Assembly: GCA_050738155.1 (NCBI GenBank)
Contig: JBOHYW010000002.1
Span: forward strand, 7,317-71,316
Direction of reading: 5' to 3'
Source of the DNA: 66-474 sp050738155
GTDB taxonomy: Bacteria > Pseudomonadota > Gammaproteobacteria > Xanthomonadales > Rhodanobacteraceae
DNA length: 64,000 bases
The position numbers and the translations under genes are program-made. This document shows positions 55,060 to 63,654 of this stretch, one piece after another (the first letter of the stretch is position 1; each line of letters opens with the position of its first letter). Under the pieces are notes generated by a model that searched no databases, was not told where the DNA came from, and was given only the letters and a program-made list of their open reading frames with translations.

Positions 55060-56045
55060 CCGTAGCCGAGGTCATCAAACCCGGCCTGCTGACGACGCTG
55101 CAGGACGGCGGTCGTCTTGGGTACGCGCATCTCGGCATCGGTCGCAGTGGCGCGTTCGACGCGCCCGCCTTGCGCATCGCCAATGCGTTGTGCGGCAATC
55201 CACGTGACGCGTGCGGGCTGGAAATCACGTTGCTCGGAGCGACTCTGCGTTTCCATGCCGATGTCTGGATTGCCGTGACCGGTGCGCCGTTGCCGATCGT
55301 GATCGGCGGCTTCGACATGCCAGTGTGGGCACCGCTGCCGGTTCGTGCTGGTGCGACAGTCACGCTGGGCGCAATACGCGCGGGCTGTCGAAGCTATCTT
55401 GCGGTACATGGCGGATTCGACGTACAACCCGTGCTTGGCAGCCGCAGCACCGACGTCAACGCGGCGCTCGGGCCGCGCGACGGACGAGCGTTGCGCGCCG
55501 GCGACCGGCTTGCGCTCGTCGCAAGGAACGCCGGCCCGGATGCCGCCGGCTCAATCGCAATCCCCAAATGGTGGCTGGATCCGCGCCCATGGTTTGATGA
55601 CGATCCACAGCGTCCGCTGCGACTGCTTCCAGGGAGTCATCTCGATAATCTGACAGACACCTCACGCAAGCTTCTGTTTTCACAAGCATTCACTGTGCAA
55701 GCCGATTCCAACCGTGTGGGTTTGCGATTGGTGGGACCGAAGCTGGAATGGAAAGCGCCGATCGAAATGATCAGCGAGGGTTGCATCCCGGGGCTCTTGC
55801 AACTTCCACCTTCCGGGCAGCCCATCGCGTTCGGTCCCGAGTGCCCGGTCAGCGGCGGCTACCCGCGCATCGGGCAAATCGCCGCCATCGACATCCCCCT
55901 GCTCGCACAACGCCGGCCCGGCGATACGGTACGCTTCACGCCATGCACACTCGACGATGCTCTTCAGACGCTGTACCGACGCGAGCGTGCATTGCAAAAA
56001 CTGGAAACGTTCATCGAAAAACGCCTGCAGAAAGGGCTGCAATGA
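55056..56045 (+). CDS. pxpC: 5-oxoprolinase subunit PxpC
   Basis: The second 5-oxoprolinase subunit (formerly KipA, biotin-dependent carboxylase-like domain). The 329-residue protein starts MTVAEVIKPGLLTTLQDGGR, the family signature, with GHLGIGRSGAFDAPA-like and NALCGNP blocks, then SYLAVHGGFDVQPVLGSRST near residue 113 and the C-terminal SEGCIPGLLQLPPSGQPI and GGYPRIGQIAAIDIP. Overlap with pxpB indicates coupling. Confidence 0.95.
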   Translation: MTVAEVIKPGLLTTLQDGGRLGYAHLGIGRSGAFDAPALRIANALCGNPRDACGLEITLLGATLRFHADVWIAVTGAPLPIVIGGFDMPVWAPLPVRAGATVTLGAIRAGCRSYLAVHGGFDVQPVLGSRSTDVNAALGPRDGRALRAGDRLALVARNAGPDAAGSIAIPKWWLDPRPWFDDDPQRPLRLLPGSHLDNLTDTSRKLLFSQAFTVQADSNRVGLRLVGPKLEWKAPIEMISEGCIPGLLQLPPSGQPIAFGPECPVSGGYPRIGQIAAIDIPLLAQRRPGDTVRFTPCTLDDALQTLYRRERALQKLETFIEKRLQKGLQ

Positions 56046-56106
56046 CGGCCGACAGCACTCTTCTGGTACTGCAGACCCGAGTTCCGGGTTCCGGGTCCCG
56101 AGTCCC

Positions 56107-56874
56107 GTGAATACCATCGACCTCAACGCGGATCTCGGCGAATCGTTCGGCGCCTGGCGCATGGGCGACGATGCCGGCGTGATGCCGTGGATCACCTCGG
56201 CCAACGTGGCGTGCGGGTTTCATGCCGGCGATCCCGTCACGATCCGACGCACGCTCGCGTTGTGCATCGAGCACGGCGTCGCGATCGGTGCGCATCCGTC
56301 GCTGCCGGACCTGCAGGGTTTCGGTCGTCGCGAAATGAAAATTTCGCAGGACGAGGTGTACGCACAGACGCTGTACCAAATCGGTGCGCTGGAGGCGCTT
56401 GCACGTGCCGCCGGCTCGCACCTGCACCACGTCAAACCGCATGGCGCGCTGTACAACATGGCCGCACGCGACCGCGATCTGGCCGACGCCATCGCCGCCG
56501 CCGTGCGCGATTTCGATCCATGTCTGATCCTCGTTGGCCTGGCCGGAAGCCGCCTGATCGATGCCGGACGCGACGCCGGTCTGACCGTGCTGCGCGAGGG
56601 TTTTTGCGATCGTCGTTATCAACCGGATGGTTCGTTGGCGCCGCGCACGCAAGCCGGCTCGGTCATCGAGGACATCGACACTGCCGTCGCGCAAGCCGTC
56701 GCCATTGCGGCGCATGCCGAAATCGCCGCCACCGATGGCAGTCTGGTTCGCGTCGAAGCCGATACCTTGTGCGTGCACGGCGACCGCGCCAATGCGGCGG
56801 TGTTCGCCGAGCGTCTGCGCCGGGCACTGGAAAACGCGGCCGTGCGGGTGGCTGCAACCGAGTCGCCGACGTGA
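56107..56874 (+). CDS. pxpA: 5-oxoprolinase subunit PxpA
   Basis: The third 5-oxoprolinase subunit (LamB/YcsF family), 255 residues. It starts at GTG 56107 (MNTIDLNADLGESFG) and shows VACGFHAGDPVTI, IGAHPSLPDLQGFGRR and VKPHGALYNMAA, all diagnostic. The 61-bp gap after pxpC contains CCGGGT/ACTCGG-type repeat sequence. The longer upstream reading overlaps pxpC and is not real. Confidence 0.96.
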   Translation: MNTIDLNADLGESFGAWRMGDDAGVMPWITSANVACGFHAGDPVTIRRTLALCIEHGVAIGAHPSLPDLQGFGRREMKISQDEVYAQTLYQIGALEALARAAGSHLHHVKPHGALYNMAARDRDLADAIAAAVRDFDPCLILVGLAGSRLIDAGRDAGLTVLREGFCDRRYQPDGSLAPRTQAGSVIEDIDTAVAQAVAIAAHAEIAATDGSLVRVEADTLCVHGDRANAAVFAERLRRALENAAVRVAATESPT

Positions 56875-56962
56875 TGCACTGGCCTAAATGCTTCCCCCTT
56901 CGGAACGAAGGGCGGAGCGAAGCGAACGCGCGAGCAGCGCGAGCGGGGATGGCCTTCCGAAC

Positions 56963-57724
56963 ATGAGCATTTTTCTTCATTACCTGCCGTTGATCGGGGT
57001 GCTGGTCGTCGTCATCGGCTTCGCGCTGCGCTTCAATCCGGTGCCGGTGGTGGTCGCTGCCGGTATCGCCAGCGGCCTCGCAGCGGGCAAATCGATCGGC
57101 GAAATCCTGTCACTGCTCGGCACCAGTTTCGTGTCCGAACGCGCCTTGCTGCTGTTCGTGCTCACCCTGCCCGCGATCGGGGTGCTGGAACGCGCGGGCT
57201 TGCGCGAACACGTCGGAAATTGGATTGCAACGCTGCGAGGGCTCACCCTTTCACGCATTTTGATTGTCTATCTGGCCATACGGCAAATCTTGGCCATGCT
57301 CGGTTTAACCGATGTCGCGGGCCAGGCCCAGACCGTACGCCCGCTGCTGGCACCGATGGCGGAGGCCGCGGCTGAAAAACGCGGTACACCGTTGCGGAAG
57401 GCCGAACGCAACGACGTGCGCGCATTCAGCGCCGCCACCGACAATGTTGGCCGTTTCTTCGGCGAGGACGTATTCATCGCACTCGGCGCGGTGTTGTTGA
57501 TCCAGGGTTTCTACGCGCAACACGGCATCGAGCTGCAACCGTTGCAGATCGCGCTGTGGGCACTGCCGACCGCGATCGCGGCGTTCGTCATCCATGCGAT
57601 CCGTACCGTGTTGTTCGCGCGGCGAATAAAGAACGTGGCTACTGGTCCCGCAGCTTCTCCGGGGATCCAGAGTCGCTCCGCAAACGACCAGAAAAACATG
57701 CTGGACACGGATCAACACGGATGA
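56963..57724 (+). CDS. DUF969 membrane protein, putative 5-oxoproline transporter subunit
   Basis: A 253-residue protein with about six hydrophobic segments (LHYLPLIGVLVVVIGFAL first). RALLLFVLTLPAIGVLERAGL and the RQILAMLGLTDVAGQAQTVRP loop are typical of DUF969. DUF969 and DUF979 proteins occur as adjacent pairs near pyroglutamate genes and are regarded as two halves of a 5-oxoproline transporter by context. The last residues (NMLDTDQHG) come from the ACACGGAT repeat rather than family sequence. It lies between pxpA and DUF979. Confidence 0.9.
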   Translation: MSIFLHYLPLIGVLVVVIGFALRFNPVPVVVAAGIASGLAAGKSIGEILSLLGTSFVSERALLLFVLTLPAIGVLERAGLREHVGNWIATLRGLTLSRILIVYLAIRQILAMLGLTDVAGQAQTVRPLLAPMAEAAAEKRGTPLRKAERNDVRAFSAATDNVGRFFGEDVFIALGAVLLIQGFYAQHGIELQPLQIALWALPTAIAAFVIHAIRTVLFARRIKNVATGPAASPGIQSRSANDQKNMLDTDQHG

Positions 57725-57771
57725 ACGCGGATGCAGAGCCCGATCCGTGTGTATCCACTTCAACCCGTGTC
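57705..57771. repeat. ACACGGAT interspersed repeat, copy c
   Basis: It covers the DUF969 stop codon and the DUF969-DUF979 gap, with arms GACACGGATCAACACGGATG and CCGTGTGTATCC...ACCCGTGTC. It has the same family arms as 8688-8787 and 23855-23942. Confidence 0.7.
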
Positions 57772-57808
57772 AAAAGGCTCTGACATTGACCCGTGAATTT
57801 CGAACAGC

Positions 57809-58777
57809 ATGCTGACGATCGAACATGCCTACTGGTTGATGGCGCTGTTTCTGGCCGGCGCGGCGTGGCTGAACCTGCGCGAACGCCGCTGGTCGCACGC
57901 GGCGTTCTGGGCGGTGTTGGCAGCCTTGTTGGCGGGCGGCGACAGCGTGTTGCACGCGGCAAAGTTGCATCACGAACTGCCCGCGCAACTGGCCGGAATC
58001 GGCGTGATCGCGTTGGCGGTACTGTCGCCACGGATGAAACGTGGGCACATCGTCGAGCGCGACGAGGCTGCGCGCGAAGCCGACGCGAAACGATTGGGCC
58101 ATCGCCTGTTCGGTCCGGCCGTGCTGATTCCACTGGTGACGCTGCTGGTCGCGGTGTTCGGCGCATACATCGTGATCGATGGATGGCACCTGTTCGACAA
58201 GACCCGCATGACCTTGACCGGGCTTGCGTTGTCCTGCGTGATCGCGCTCGTCGCCGCGCTGGCAGTCACACGCGCCAAGCCACGCGCCGGCCTCGTCGAA
58301 GGCCGCCGCCTGCTCGACACCCTGGGCTGGGCGGCGTTGTTGCCGCTGACGCTGGCCGCGTTGGGTGGCGTGTTCGCCGCGACTGGCGTCGGGGCGGCGG
58401 TATCCGATTTGGTTCGGATGCTGATTCCGATCCAGAGTGCGCTCGCCTGCATCGTGGCCTACGGGCTCGGCATGGTGTTGTTCACCGTGATCATGGGCAA
58501 CGCGTTCGCCGCGTTCCCGGTGCTGACCGCGGGCGTCGGTTTGCCGCTGTTGATCCACCTGCACGGCGCCAATCCGGCGATCCTCGGTTCGCTCGGCATG
58601 CTGGCAGGCTACTGCGGCACGCTGTTCACGCCGATGGCCGCCAATTTCAACATCGTGCCGGTAGCGCTGCTGGAACTGCCGAACCAGAACGACGTGATCC
58701 GCGCGCAATGGAAGACCGGCGCGGTGCTGCTGGTCGTAAACTTGATCCTGATGTATTTCCTGGTCTTCCGTTTTTGA
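57809..58777 (+). CDS. DUF979 membrane protein, putative 5-oxoproline transporter subunit
   Basis: A 322-residue protein with about nine hydrophobic segments. MLTIEHAYWLMALFLAGAAW is the DUF979 N-terminus; LLPLTLAALGGVFAATGVG, GMVLFTVIMGNAFAAFPVL and GYCGTLFTPMAANFNIVPVA are conserved blocks. With DUF969 it should form an inner membrane transporter, probably for pyroglutamate given pxpABC and pcp on either side. The stop overlaps the pcp start codon. Confidence 0.92.
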   Translation: MLTIEHAYWLMALFLAGAAWLNLRERRWSHAAFWAVLAALLAGGDSVLHAAKLHHELPAQLAGIGVIALAVLSPRMKRGHIVERDEAAREADAKRLGHRLFGPAVLIPLVTLLVAVFGAYIVIDGWHLFDKTRMTLTGLALSCVIALVAALAVTRAKPRAGLVEGRRLLDTLGWAALLPLTLAALGGVFAATGVGAAVSDLVRMLIPIQSALACIVAYGLGMVLFTVIMGNAFAAFPVLTAGVGLPLLIHLHGANPAILGSLGMLAGYCGTLFTPMAANFNIVPVALLELPNQNDVIRAQWKTGAVLLVVNLILMYFLVFRF

Positions 58778-59439
58778 AATCGTCCAGCCGCCAGCAACAC
58801 CCGACCATCCTGCTGACCGGTTTCACGCCGTTTGGCGGTGAAACCGTGAATCCATCGTGGCAGGCGGTACGCGCGCTCGACGGCACGGTGATCGAAGGTC
58901 ATCGCGTAGTCGCGCTGGAGTTGCCGACGGAATTCGCTGCCGCATTGCCGGCCTTGCGCCGCGCATTGCGCAAAGCCGGGCCGCGCGTTGCGATCGCGGT
59001 TGGCCTCGCCGGTGGACGCGACGGCGTCTCGCTGGAACGCGTGGCCATCAACGTGATCGACGCACGCATCCCCGACAACGCCGGCACCCAGCCGATCGAT
59101 ATGCCCGTGATACGCGGCGGCCCGGCTGCGTATTTCACCACGTTGCCGATCAAGGCGGCACTGGCAGCCTTGCAGCGCGAAGGCATTGCCGCGCACGTCT
59201 CGCAGACCGCGGGCACCTACGTTTGCAACCAGGTGTTCTACGCGCTGATGCACGCGACCCGCCGCCGCCGACATTTGCGCGCGGGCTTCGTGCACGTGCC
59301 GTGGCTACCCGAGCAGGCGGCACGCCACCATGCGCCCGGCATGCCCATCGAAGAAACCACGCGCGCGCTGGAAATCATCGTGCGCGCCGCGTTGACGACC
59401 TCGCGCGACGCGCATATGAGTGGTGGCGCGGAAAGCTGA
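58774..59439 (+). CDS. pcp: Pyrrolidone-carboxylate peptidase (pyroglutamyl peptidase I)
   Basis: A cysteine peptidase (C15) that removes N-terminal pyroglutamate from peptides. In the 221-residue protein ILLTGFTPFGGETVNPSW is the N-terminal signature, Glu is in GVSLERVAINVIDARIPDN, the catalytic Cys in TAGTYVCNQVFYALM and the His in GFVHVPWLPEQA. No ATG precedes the signature; the TTG at 58774 overlaps the DUF979 stop and is the best start. Its product feeds pyroglutamate to PxpABC. Confidence 0.93.
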   Translation: MKSSSRQQHPTILLTGFTPFGGETVNPSWQAVRALDGTVIEGHRVVALELPTEFAAALPALRRALRKAGPRVAIAVGLAGGRDGVSLERVAINVIDARIPDNAGTQPIDMPVIRGGPAAYFTTLPIKAALAALQREGIAAHVSQTAGTYVCNQVFYALMHATRRRRHLRAGFVHVPWLPEQAARHHAPGMPIEETTRALEIIVRAALTTSRDAHMSGGAES

Positions 59440-59559
59440 CCGACCGCAGACGCGGTCATGGGAGCGGCCCATGGCCGCGATGACCGCAATGCGAGGCGCC
59501 ACGATCGCGCGCAACAGCAAAGGCGGCGCTACGCGCCGGCGCGCTCCCACGACAGCGTT

Positions 59560-59694
59560 GTAGGTTGGGTTGAATCCGCGTTTTTTGCGGATGAAGCCCA
59601 ACATGGCTCGTTCGATAGGACCGGACTTCGCGCAACCCCAAGCTGCCCGTTGGGCTTCGCGAGAAGCCGCTCAGCCCAACCTACCCACTGCGCC
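59560..59694. repeat. GTAGGTTGGG...CCCAACCTAC palindromic repeat
   Basis: Long imperfect inverted repeat with GTAGGTTGGGTTGAATCC at one end and GCTCAGCCCAACCTAC at the other. It fills most of the 350-bp gap between pcp and the convergent lipoprotein gene, where no gene is supported. Confidence 0.7.
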
Positions 59695-59789
59695 TGCGCA
59701 ACGAACAGTACGTTCGTTGGGGCGATCCATGGCCGCGACTCGCCGTAACAGGAGCGAGCGGCGGCCCGCAGCCATCCGCAGGCAGGCTT

Positions 59790-60212
59790 CTATTTCTTGT
59801 CCTTCTTGTCCTTCTTGGATTTCGGTGCTTCCACCGCGCTCATCAGGGTGAGCTTGCCCTTGTGCTTGACATAGCCGGTAAAACCAAACGACAACTGCAG
59901 GTTGGCGAATTCTTCGAGGTCGGCGTTGCTGACCTTGGCCGAATCGGAATCCTCCAGCAACACCGTCTTGGGCAATTGCTTCTGGTCCTTGAGGTAGCGG
60001 AAATGCGCTTCCAGATCGGTCGCGCTGAGTACCGCGCCGTCCAGCAGGAACTGATTGTCCTTGTAGGCACCAATGGTCACGTCATAGTTGGTGGGCACCA
60101 CCACCGAGGTTTCCCCACCGCGACGAACGTTGGCGTTGCAGGCTGCCAGCACCAGCATGGTGGCAAGCATCGCCGCACCACCGAGACGGGTGAAAAACGA
60201 ACGCACATTCAT
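59790..60212 (-). CDS. Small putative lipoprotein, unknown function
   Basis: A 140-residue protein with a signal peptide and lipobox (MLVLAAC near residue 19-25). The mature part, VVVPTNYDVTIGAYKDNQFL and DLEAHFRYLKDQKQLPKTVL, has the strand-helix look of ExbD/TolR-like periplasmic domains, without a recognised family. The tail KSKKDKKDKK is strongly basic. ATG at 60212 gives a proper signal peptide; the longer reading does not. Confidence 0.75.
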   Translation of the reverse strand: MNVRSFFTRLGGAAMLATMLVLAACNANVRRGGETSVVVPTNYDVTIGAYKDNQFLLDGAVLSATDLEAHFRYLKDQKQLPKTVLLEDSDSAKVSNADLEEFANLQLSFGFTGYVKHKGKLTLMSAVEAPKSKKDKKDKK

Positions 60213-60392
60213 GGAATCGATCTCCGTAGCAAATAGTGGTGGCCGGCCTCGCCCCCGCAGCACTGCAAGTCTGCCACAAGATGGCTGAATGCGTCGCGGC
60301 GGGCTGGGAAAGAAACGGTCGCCTGCACGCAGGCTCCTGCGAAGCGATCCCGGCAGGAGCCTGCGTGCAAGCAACCCGGATACTGGAACGCA

Positions 60393-60959
60393 TCAGGTCT
60401 TGGGCAGCGTCACGCCCTTCTGTCCCTGGTACTTGCCGCCACGATCCTTGTAACTGGTCGAGCAGATCTCGTCGGATTCCAGGAACAACATCTGCGCCAC
60501 GCCCTCGTTGGCATAGATCTTGGCCGGTAGCGGCGTGGTGTTGGAAAACTCCAGCGTCACGTGGCCTTCCCATTCCGGCTCCAGCGGCGTCACGTTGACG
60601 ATGATGCCGCAACGCGCGTAGGTGCTTTTGCCGAGACACACCACCAGCACGTTGCGCGGGATCCGAAAGTATTCGACGGTGCGCGCCAGCGCAAACGAAT
60701 TGGGCGGGATGATGCAGCAATCGCCCTTGAAGTCGATGAAATTGCGCGAGTCGAAAGCTTTCGGATCGACGATGGTCGAGTTGATGTTGGTGAAGATCTT
60801 GAACTCGTCCGCGCAACGCACGTCGTAGCCATACGACGAGGTGCCATAGGACACGATGCGGCCATCGCCATTGTGCTTGACCTGCCCCGTTTCGAACGGT
60901 TCGATCATGCCGTGCTGTTCGGCCATGCGGCGAATCCAGTTGTCGCTCTTGATGCTCAT
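60393..60959 (-). CDS. dcd: dCTP deaminase
   Basis: Dcd converts dCTP to dUTP for thymidylate synthesis. The 188-residue protein starts MSIKSDNWIRRMAEQHGMIE; it has YGTSSYGYDVRCADEFKIF near residue 36, VCLGKSTYARCGIIVNVTPLEPEWEGH near residue 112, with the active-site Glu of the last block, and NEGVAQMLFLE near the end. It ends in KYQGQKGVTLPKT, typical of the family. A 7-bp tandem array lies 16 bp upstream of its start. Confidence 0.96.
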   Translation of the reverse strand: MSIKSDNWIRRMAEQHGMIEPFETGQVKHNGDGRIVSYGTSSYGYDVRCADEFKIFTNINSTIVDPKAFDSRNFIDFKGDCCIIPPNSFALARTVEYFRIPRNVLVVCLGKSTYARCGIIVNVTPLEPEWEGHVTLEFSNTTPLPAKIYANEGVAQMLFLESDEICSTSYKDRGGKYQGQKGVTLPKT

Positions 60960-60974
60960 GTTTGCTCGCTATGT

Positions 60975-61029
60975 TCGGGACTCGGGACTCGGGACTCGGG
61001 ACTCGGGACTCGGGACTCGGGACTCGGGA
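60975..61029. repeat. Seven-bp tandem repeat, CTCGGGA x about 8
   Basis: Seven perfect CTCGGGA units are preceded by a partial unit (TCGGGA), directly upstream of dcd on its minus strand. Single copies of related GGGTCCCGAGTCCC sequence occur near 4767 and 56085-56107, suggesting expansion from an interspersed element. Confidence 0.85.
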
Positions 61030-61108
61030 AAGCATAAATGCACTCACCCCCTTCGATCGGAAGGGGTAAGAAAAGCTCGCGCTCGTTGCGCCAGGACCAG
61101 GCAAGTGT

Positions 61109-61657
61109 TCATGCCAGCCGGGCGATAAGGCAGCCGAGCGCCGCCTGCAGCTCCCGGCGGCGATCGTCGCTTGCCAGGACTGCTTCCGCCGAAGTGCCGG
61201 CACCGGGTAGCCGGACCGGCAATGGATCGGGCGACAGCAAACGCGCAGACATCGTTTTCAAGACTTCCATCAGGGCGTCCTGCGCATGATGCGAAGCGCG
61301 TGCCGAGCAATTCAGCAGCAGCACAGCCTTGCCCGGGAAATCGGTCGAACCGACCAGCCAGTCCAGCAGATTCTTGAAGGCGCCGGGAATGCCGTGCGCG
61401 TATTCGGGACAGGCGATCAACAATGCGTCGGCCTGCGCGACCGCCTCGCGCAACGCCCGCGCTGCCGGCGGCAACGCCGCGGCTTCGAGGTCGGGATTGA
61501 ACCACGGTAATTCGTTCATGCCGTCGTAGCCGACGAGCTCGAACGAAGCCGGCGCCAATGCGCGCGCGGCCTCCAGCGCCGCGCGACTGGACGACACGCG
61601 ACGCAAGCTGCCGCACAGGCACAGCACCCGTCTGGATGACGCCGTGGTGTCAATCAT
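61109..61657 (-). CDS. NADPH-dependent FMN reductase family protein
   Basis: A 182-residue flavodoxin-like fold protein. VLCLCGSLRRVSSSRAAL near residue 11 is the FMN phosphate loop, and LIACPEYAHGIPGAFKNLLDWL near residue 80 the conserved flavin-binding segment. Such enzymes reduce FMN or quinones. The GTG or ATG start at 61657 overlaps the apbC stop by 8 bp, so both are likely co-expressed. Confidence 0.9.
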   Translation of the reverse strand: MIDTTASSRRVLCLCGSLRRVSSSRAALEAARALAPASFELVGYDGMNELPWFNPDLEAAALPPAARALREAVAQADALLIACPEYAHGIPGAFKNLLDWLVGSTDFPGKAVLLLNCSARASHHAQDALMEVLKTMSARLLSPDPLPVRLPGAGTSAEAVLASDDRRRELQAALGCLIARLA

Positions 61658-62741
61658 CGACGACGCGGATATTCGGCACGCCGGTCATGTCGCGCTCGGC
61701 TTGCAATGACAATCGCGCGGCGGTGTTGCGTGCGATTTCGCGGTAGCGCAGCGCGAGATCGGAATCGGGGTCGGCTGCGACGGTCGGATTGCCGCCATCG
61801 GCTTGTTCGCGGATGCGGATGTCGAGCGGCAGCGAACCCAGCAGCGGCACCTCGTATTGTGCGGCCATGCGCGCGCCACCGCCGGCGCCGAAGATATGTT
61901 CTTCGTGACCGCAGTTGGAGCACACGTGCGTCGCCATGTTCTCGATGATGCCGAGCACCGGCACCTGCACTTTCTCGAATGCCTTGAGGCCTTTCTTCGC
62001 ATCCAGCAAGGCGATGTCCTGCGGCGTGGTCACGATCACCGCGCCGGCCACCGGCACGCGCTGCGTGAGCGTCAACTGGATGTCGCCGGTGCCCGGCGGC
62101 ATGTCCACGATGAGGTAATCGAGATCCTTCCAGCGGGTCGAGGTGAGCAACTGCGTCAACGCCTGCGTCACCATCGGCCCGCGCCATACCATCGGGGTGT
62201 CCTCACCAACCAGGAACCCGATCGACATCACCTGCAGGCCGTGATTGGTCATCGGAATGATGGCCTTGCCGTCGGGCGATTCGGGGCGGCCTTCGATACC
62301 CAGCATGCGCGGCTGACTGGGGCCGTAAATGTCTGCGTCCAGCACGCCCGCGTTGGCGCCTTCCGCGGCCAACGCCAACGCCAGATTCACCGCCACCGTG
62401 GATTTGCCGACGCCGCCCTTGCCGGAGGCGACCGCGATGATGTTCTTGACCCCCGGCAGCGGCATCAGGTTGCCCTGCACCTTGTGGGTGGCGACGCGCG
62501 TGGTGACCGCAACCGTGGCTTGCGCAATCGCTGGATCGGCTTCCAGTTTTGTCTTGATCTCGGCAGCGAAAGTCTTGCGCCAGCCATCGGCCGGATAGCC
62601 AAGCATGATTTCGACGGCGACCTTGTCATCATCGACACCGATGCCGCGAATCTCGCCCGCTTGTCCCAGCGCAGCGCCGCTATGCGGGTCGACGATGTCG
62701 GCAAGGATTGTGCGAACGTGTTGTTCAGTGGCTGCAGACAT
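61650..62741 (-). CDS. apbC: Iron-sulfur cluster carrier protein ApbC/Mrp
   Basis: A 363-residue Mrp/NBP35 ATPase that carries Fe-S clusters. The N-terminal DUF59/MIP18 domain (about residues 5-85) precedes the deviant Walker A ASGKGGVGKSTVAVNLA near residue 108, DADIYGPSQPRMLG, and DYLIVDMPPGTGDIQLTL. The metal-binding CxxC is in THVCSNCGHEEHIFG near residue 275. It is followed by the FMN reductase gene. Confidence 0.95.
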   Translation of the reverse strand: MSAATEQHVRTILADIVDPHSGAALGQAGEIRGIGVDDDKVAVEIMLGYPADGWRKTFAAEIKTKLEADPAIAQATVAVTTRVATHKVQGNLMPLPGVKNIIAVASGKGGVGKSTVAVNLALALAAEGANAGVLDADIYGPSQPRMLGIEGRPESPDGKAIIPMTNHGLQVMSIGFLVGEDTPMVWRGPMVTQALTQLLTSTRWKDLDYLIVDMPPGTGDIQLTLTQRVPVAGAVIVTTPQDIALLDAKKGLKAFEKVQVPVLGIIENMATHVCSNCGHEEHIFGAGGGARMAAQYEVPLLGSLPLDIRIREQADGGNPTVAADPDSDLALRYREIARNTAARLSLQAERDMTGVPNIRVVDD

Positions 62742-63068
62742 TGGAAACCCGTGACCAACGAAACCAGCCCGAAATTATGCCAGAGACGGTTCGGCATTCC
62801 CTGACTCGGGTCAGTCGACGATGATGGTCCAGTTTGAACTTCTCCCGTTCGCGCTGAGCCCTTCGTCAAGCCCAGGACCGGCTACGTCAGCTGAGCGAAC
62901 GAGGTCGAAGCGCCCTCCACCCTTCGACTCCGGCCCCATCTTTTTCAGAGCCGGGGCCTATGCTCAGGGCGAGCGGACATTCCAATCAGACCAATACTCA
63001 ATCGCCCCCCGGCTTGACGATCACCGCGACCACGCGCAGGCTAGCCATACTGCCCCCGGAGACAAGCC
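62742..63068. other. Intergenic region with palindromic repeat
   Basis: No gene is seen in these 327 bp. From 62851 to 62976 lies a compound inverted repeat: GCTGAGCCCTTCG at one side and GCTCAGGGCGAGCGG at the other, with an inner GGCCCC/GGGGCC hairpin. This is an interspersed element; the apbC and DUF2147 promoters should flank it. Confidence 0.5.
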
Positions 63069-63521
63069 ATGCGCCGCGCACCCGCTTTCGCCCTGCTGAT
63101 TTTCGGCCTGCTGCTAAGCGTGCAGACGTTCGCGGCGGACACCACGCCCGTCGGCACCTGGACCCAAGTCGACGATGCTACCGGCAAGCCAAAATCCATC
63201 ATCGAGATCAGCCAGCTTCCCGACGGCACGTTGCAAGGTGTGGTCGAGCAGGTGCTGTTCTCCAATCATGGCACCCACCCCATCTGCGACAAGTGCACAG
63301 GCGAGCGGCACAACCAGCCAGTCGTCGGCATGGTGGTCATGTGGGGTGTGAAGAAGGACGGCGACAACCAATGGGGTGACGGGCAGATCCTCGATCCCGG
63401 CAAGGGCAAGACCTACAAGGTCAAGCTGTCCCTGAGCGACGAAGGCCGCAAGCTCGACGTGCGCGGTTACATCGGCGTTTCATTGTTCGGGCGCACGCAG
63501 ACCTGGGTACGCAAGGATTGA
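63069..63521 (+). CDS. DUF2147 family secreted protein
   Basis: A 150-residue protein with a Sec signal peptide (ALLIFGLLLSVQTFAA, cleavage after about residue 23). The mature domain VGTWTQVDDATGKPKSIIEI, CDKCTGERHNQPVVGM and LDVRGYIGVSLFGRTQTW is typical of DUF2147, a periplasmic lipocalin-like beta protein of unknown function. Two Cys in CDKC are characteristic. Confidence 0.92.
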   Translation: MRRAPAFALLIFGLLLSVQTFAADTTPVGTWTQVDDATGKPKSIIEISQLPDGTLQGVVEQVLFSNHGTHPICDKCTGERHNQPVVGMVVMWGVKKDGDNQWGDGQILDPGKGKTYKVKLSLSDEGRKLDVRGYIGVSLFGRTQTWVRKD

Positions 63522-63577
63522 CGACCTGAATTGCCATCCAATTCCCGTACGGAATCTCGGGCAATCGTTCTTTGCTC

Positions 63578-63602
63578 GTCATTCCCGCGCAAGCGGGAAT
63601 CC
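63578..63602. repeat. REP-like hairpin, second copy
   Basis: It contains CATTCCCGCGCAAGCGGGAA, the same stem and GCAA loop as 1434-1449, just downstream of the DUF2147 gene. Confidence 0.6.
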
Positions 63603-63654
63603 ATTTTGACCTTGGAAATCTCTGGTTCTGCTGATCCCATTCATGATTCGACAA

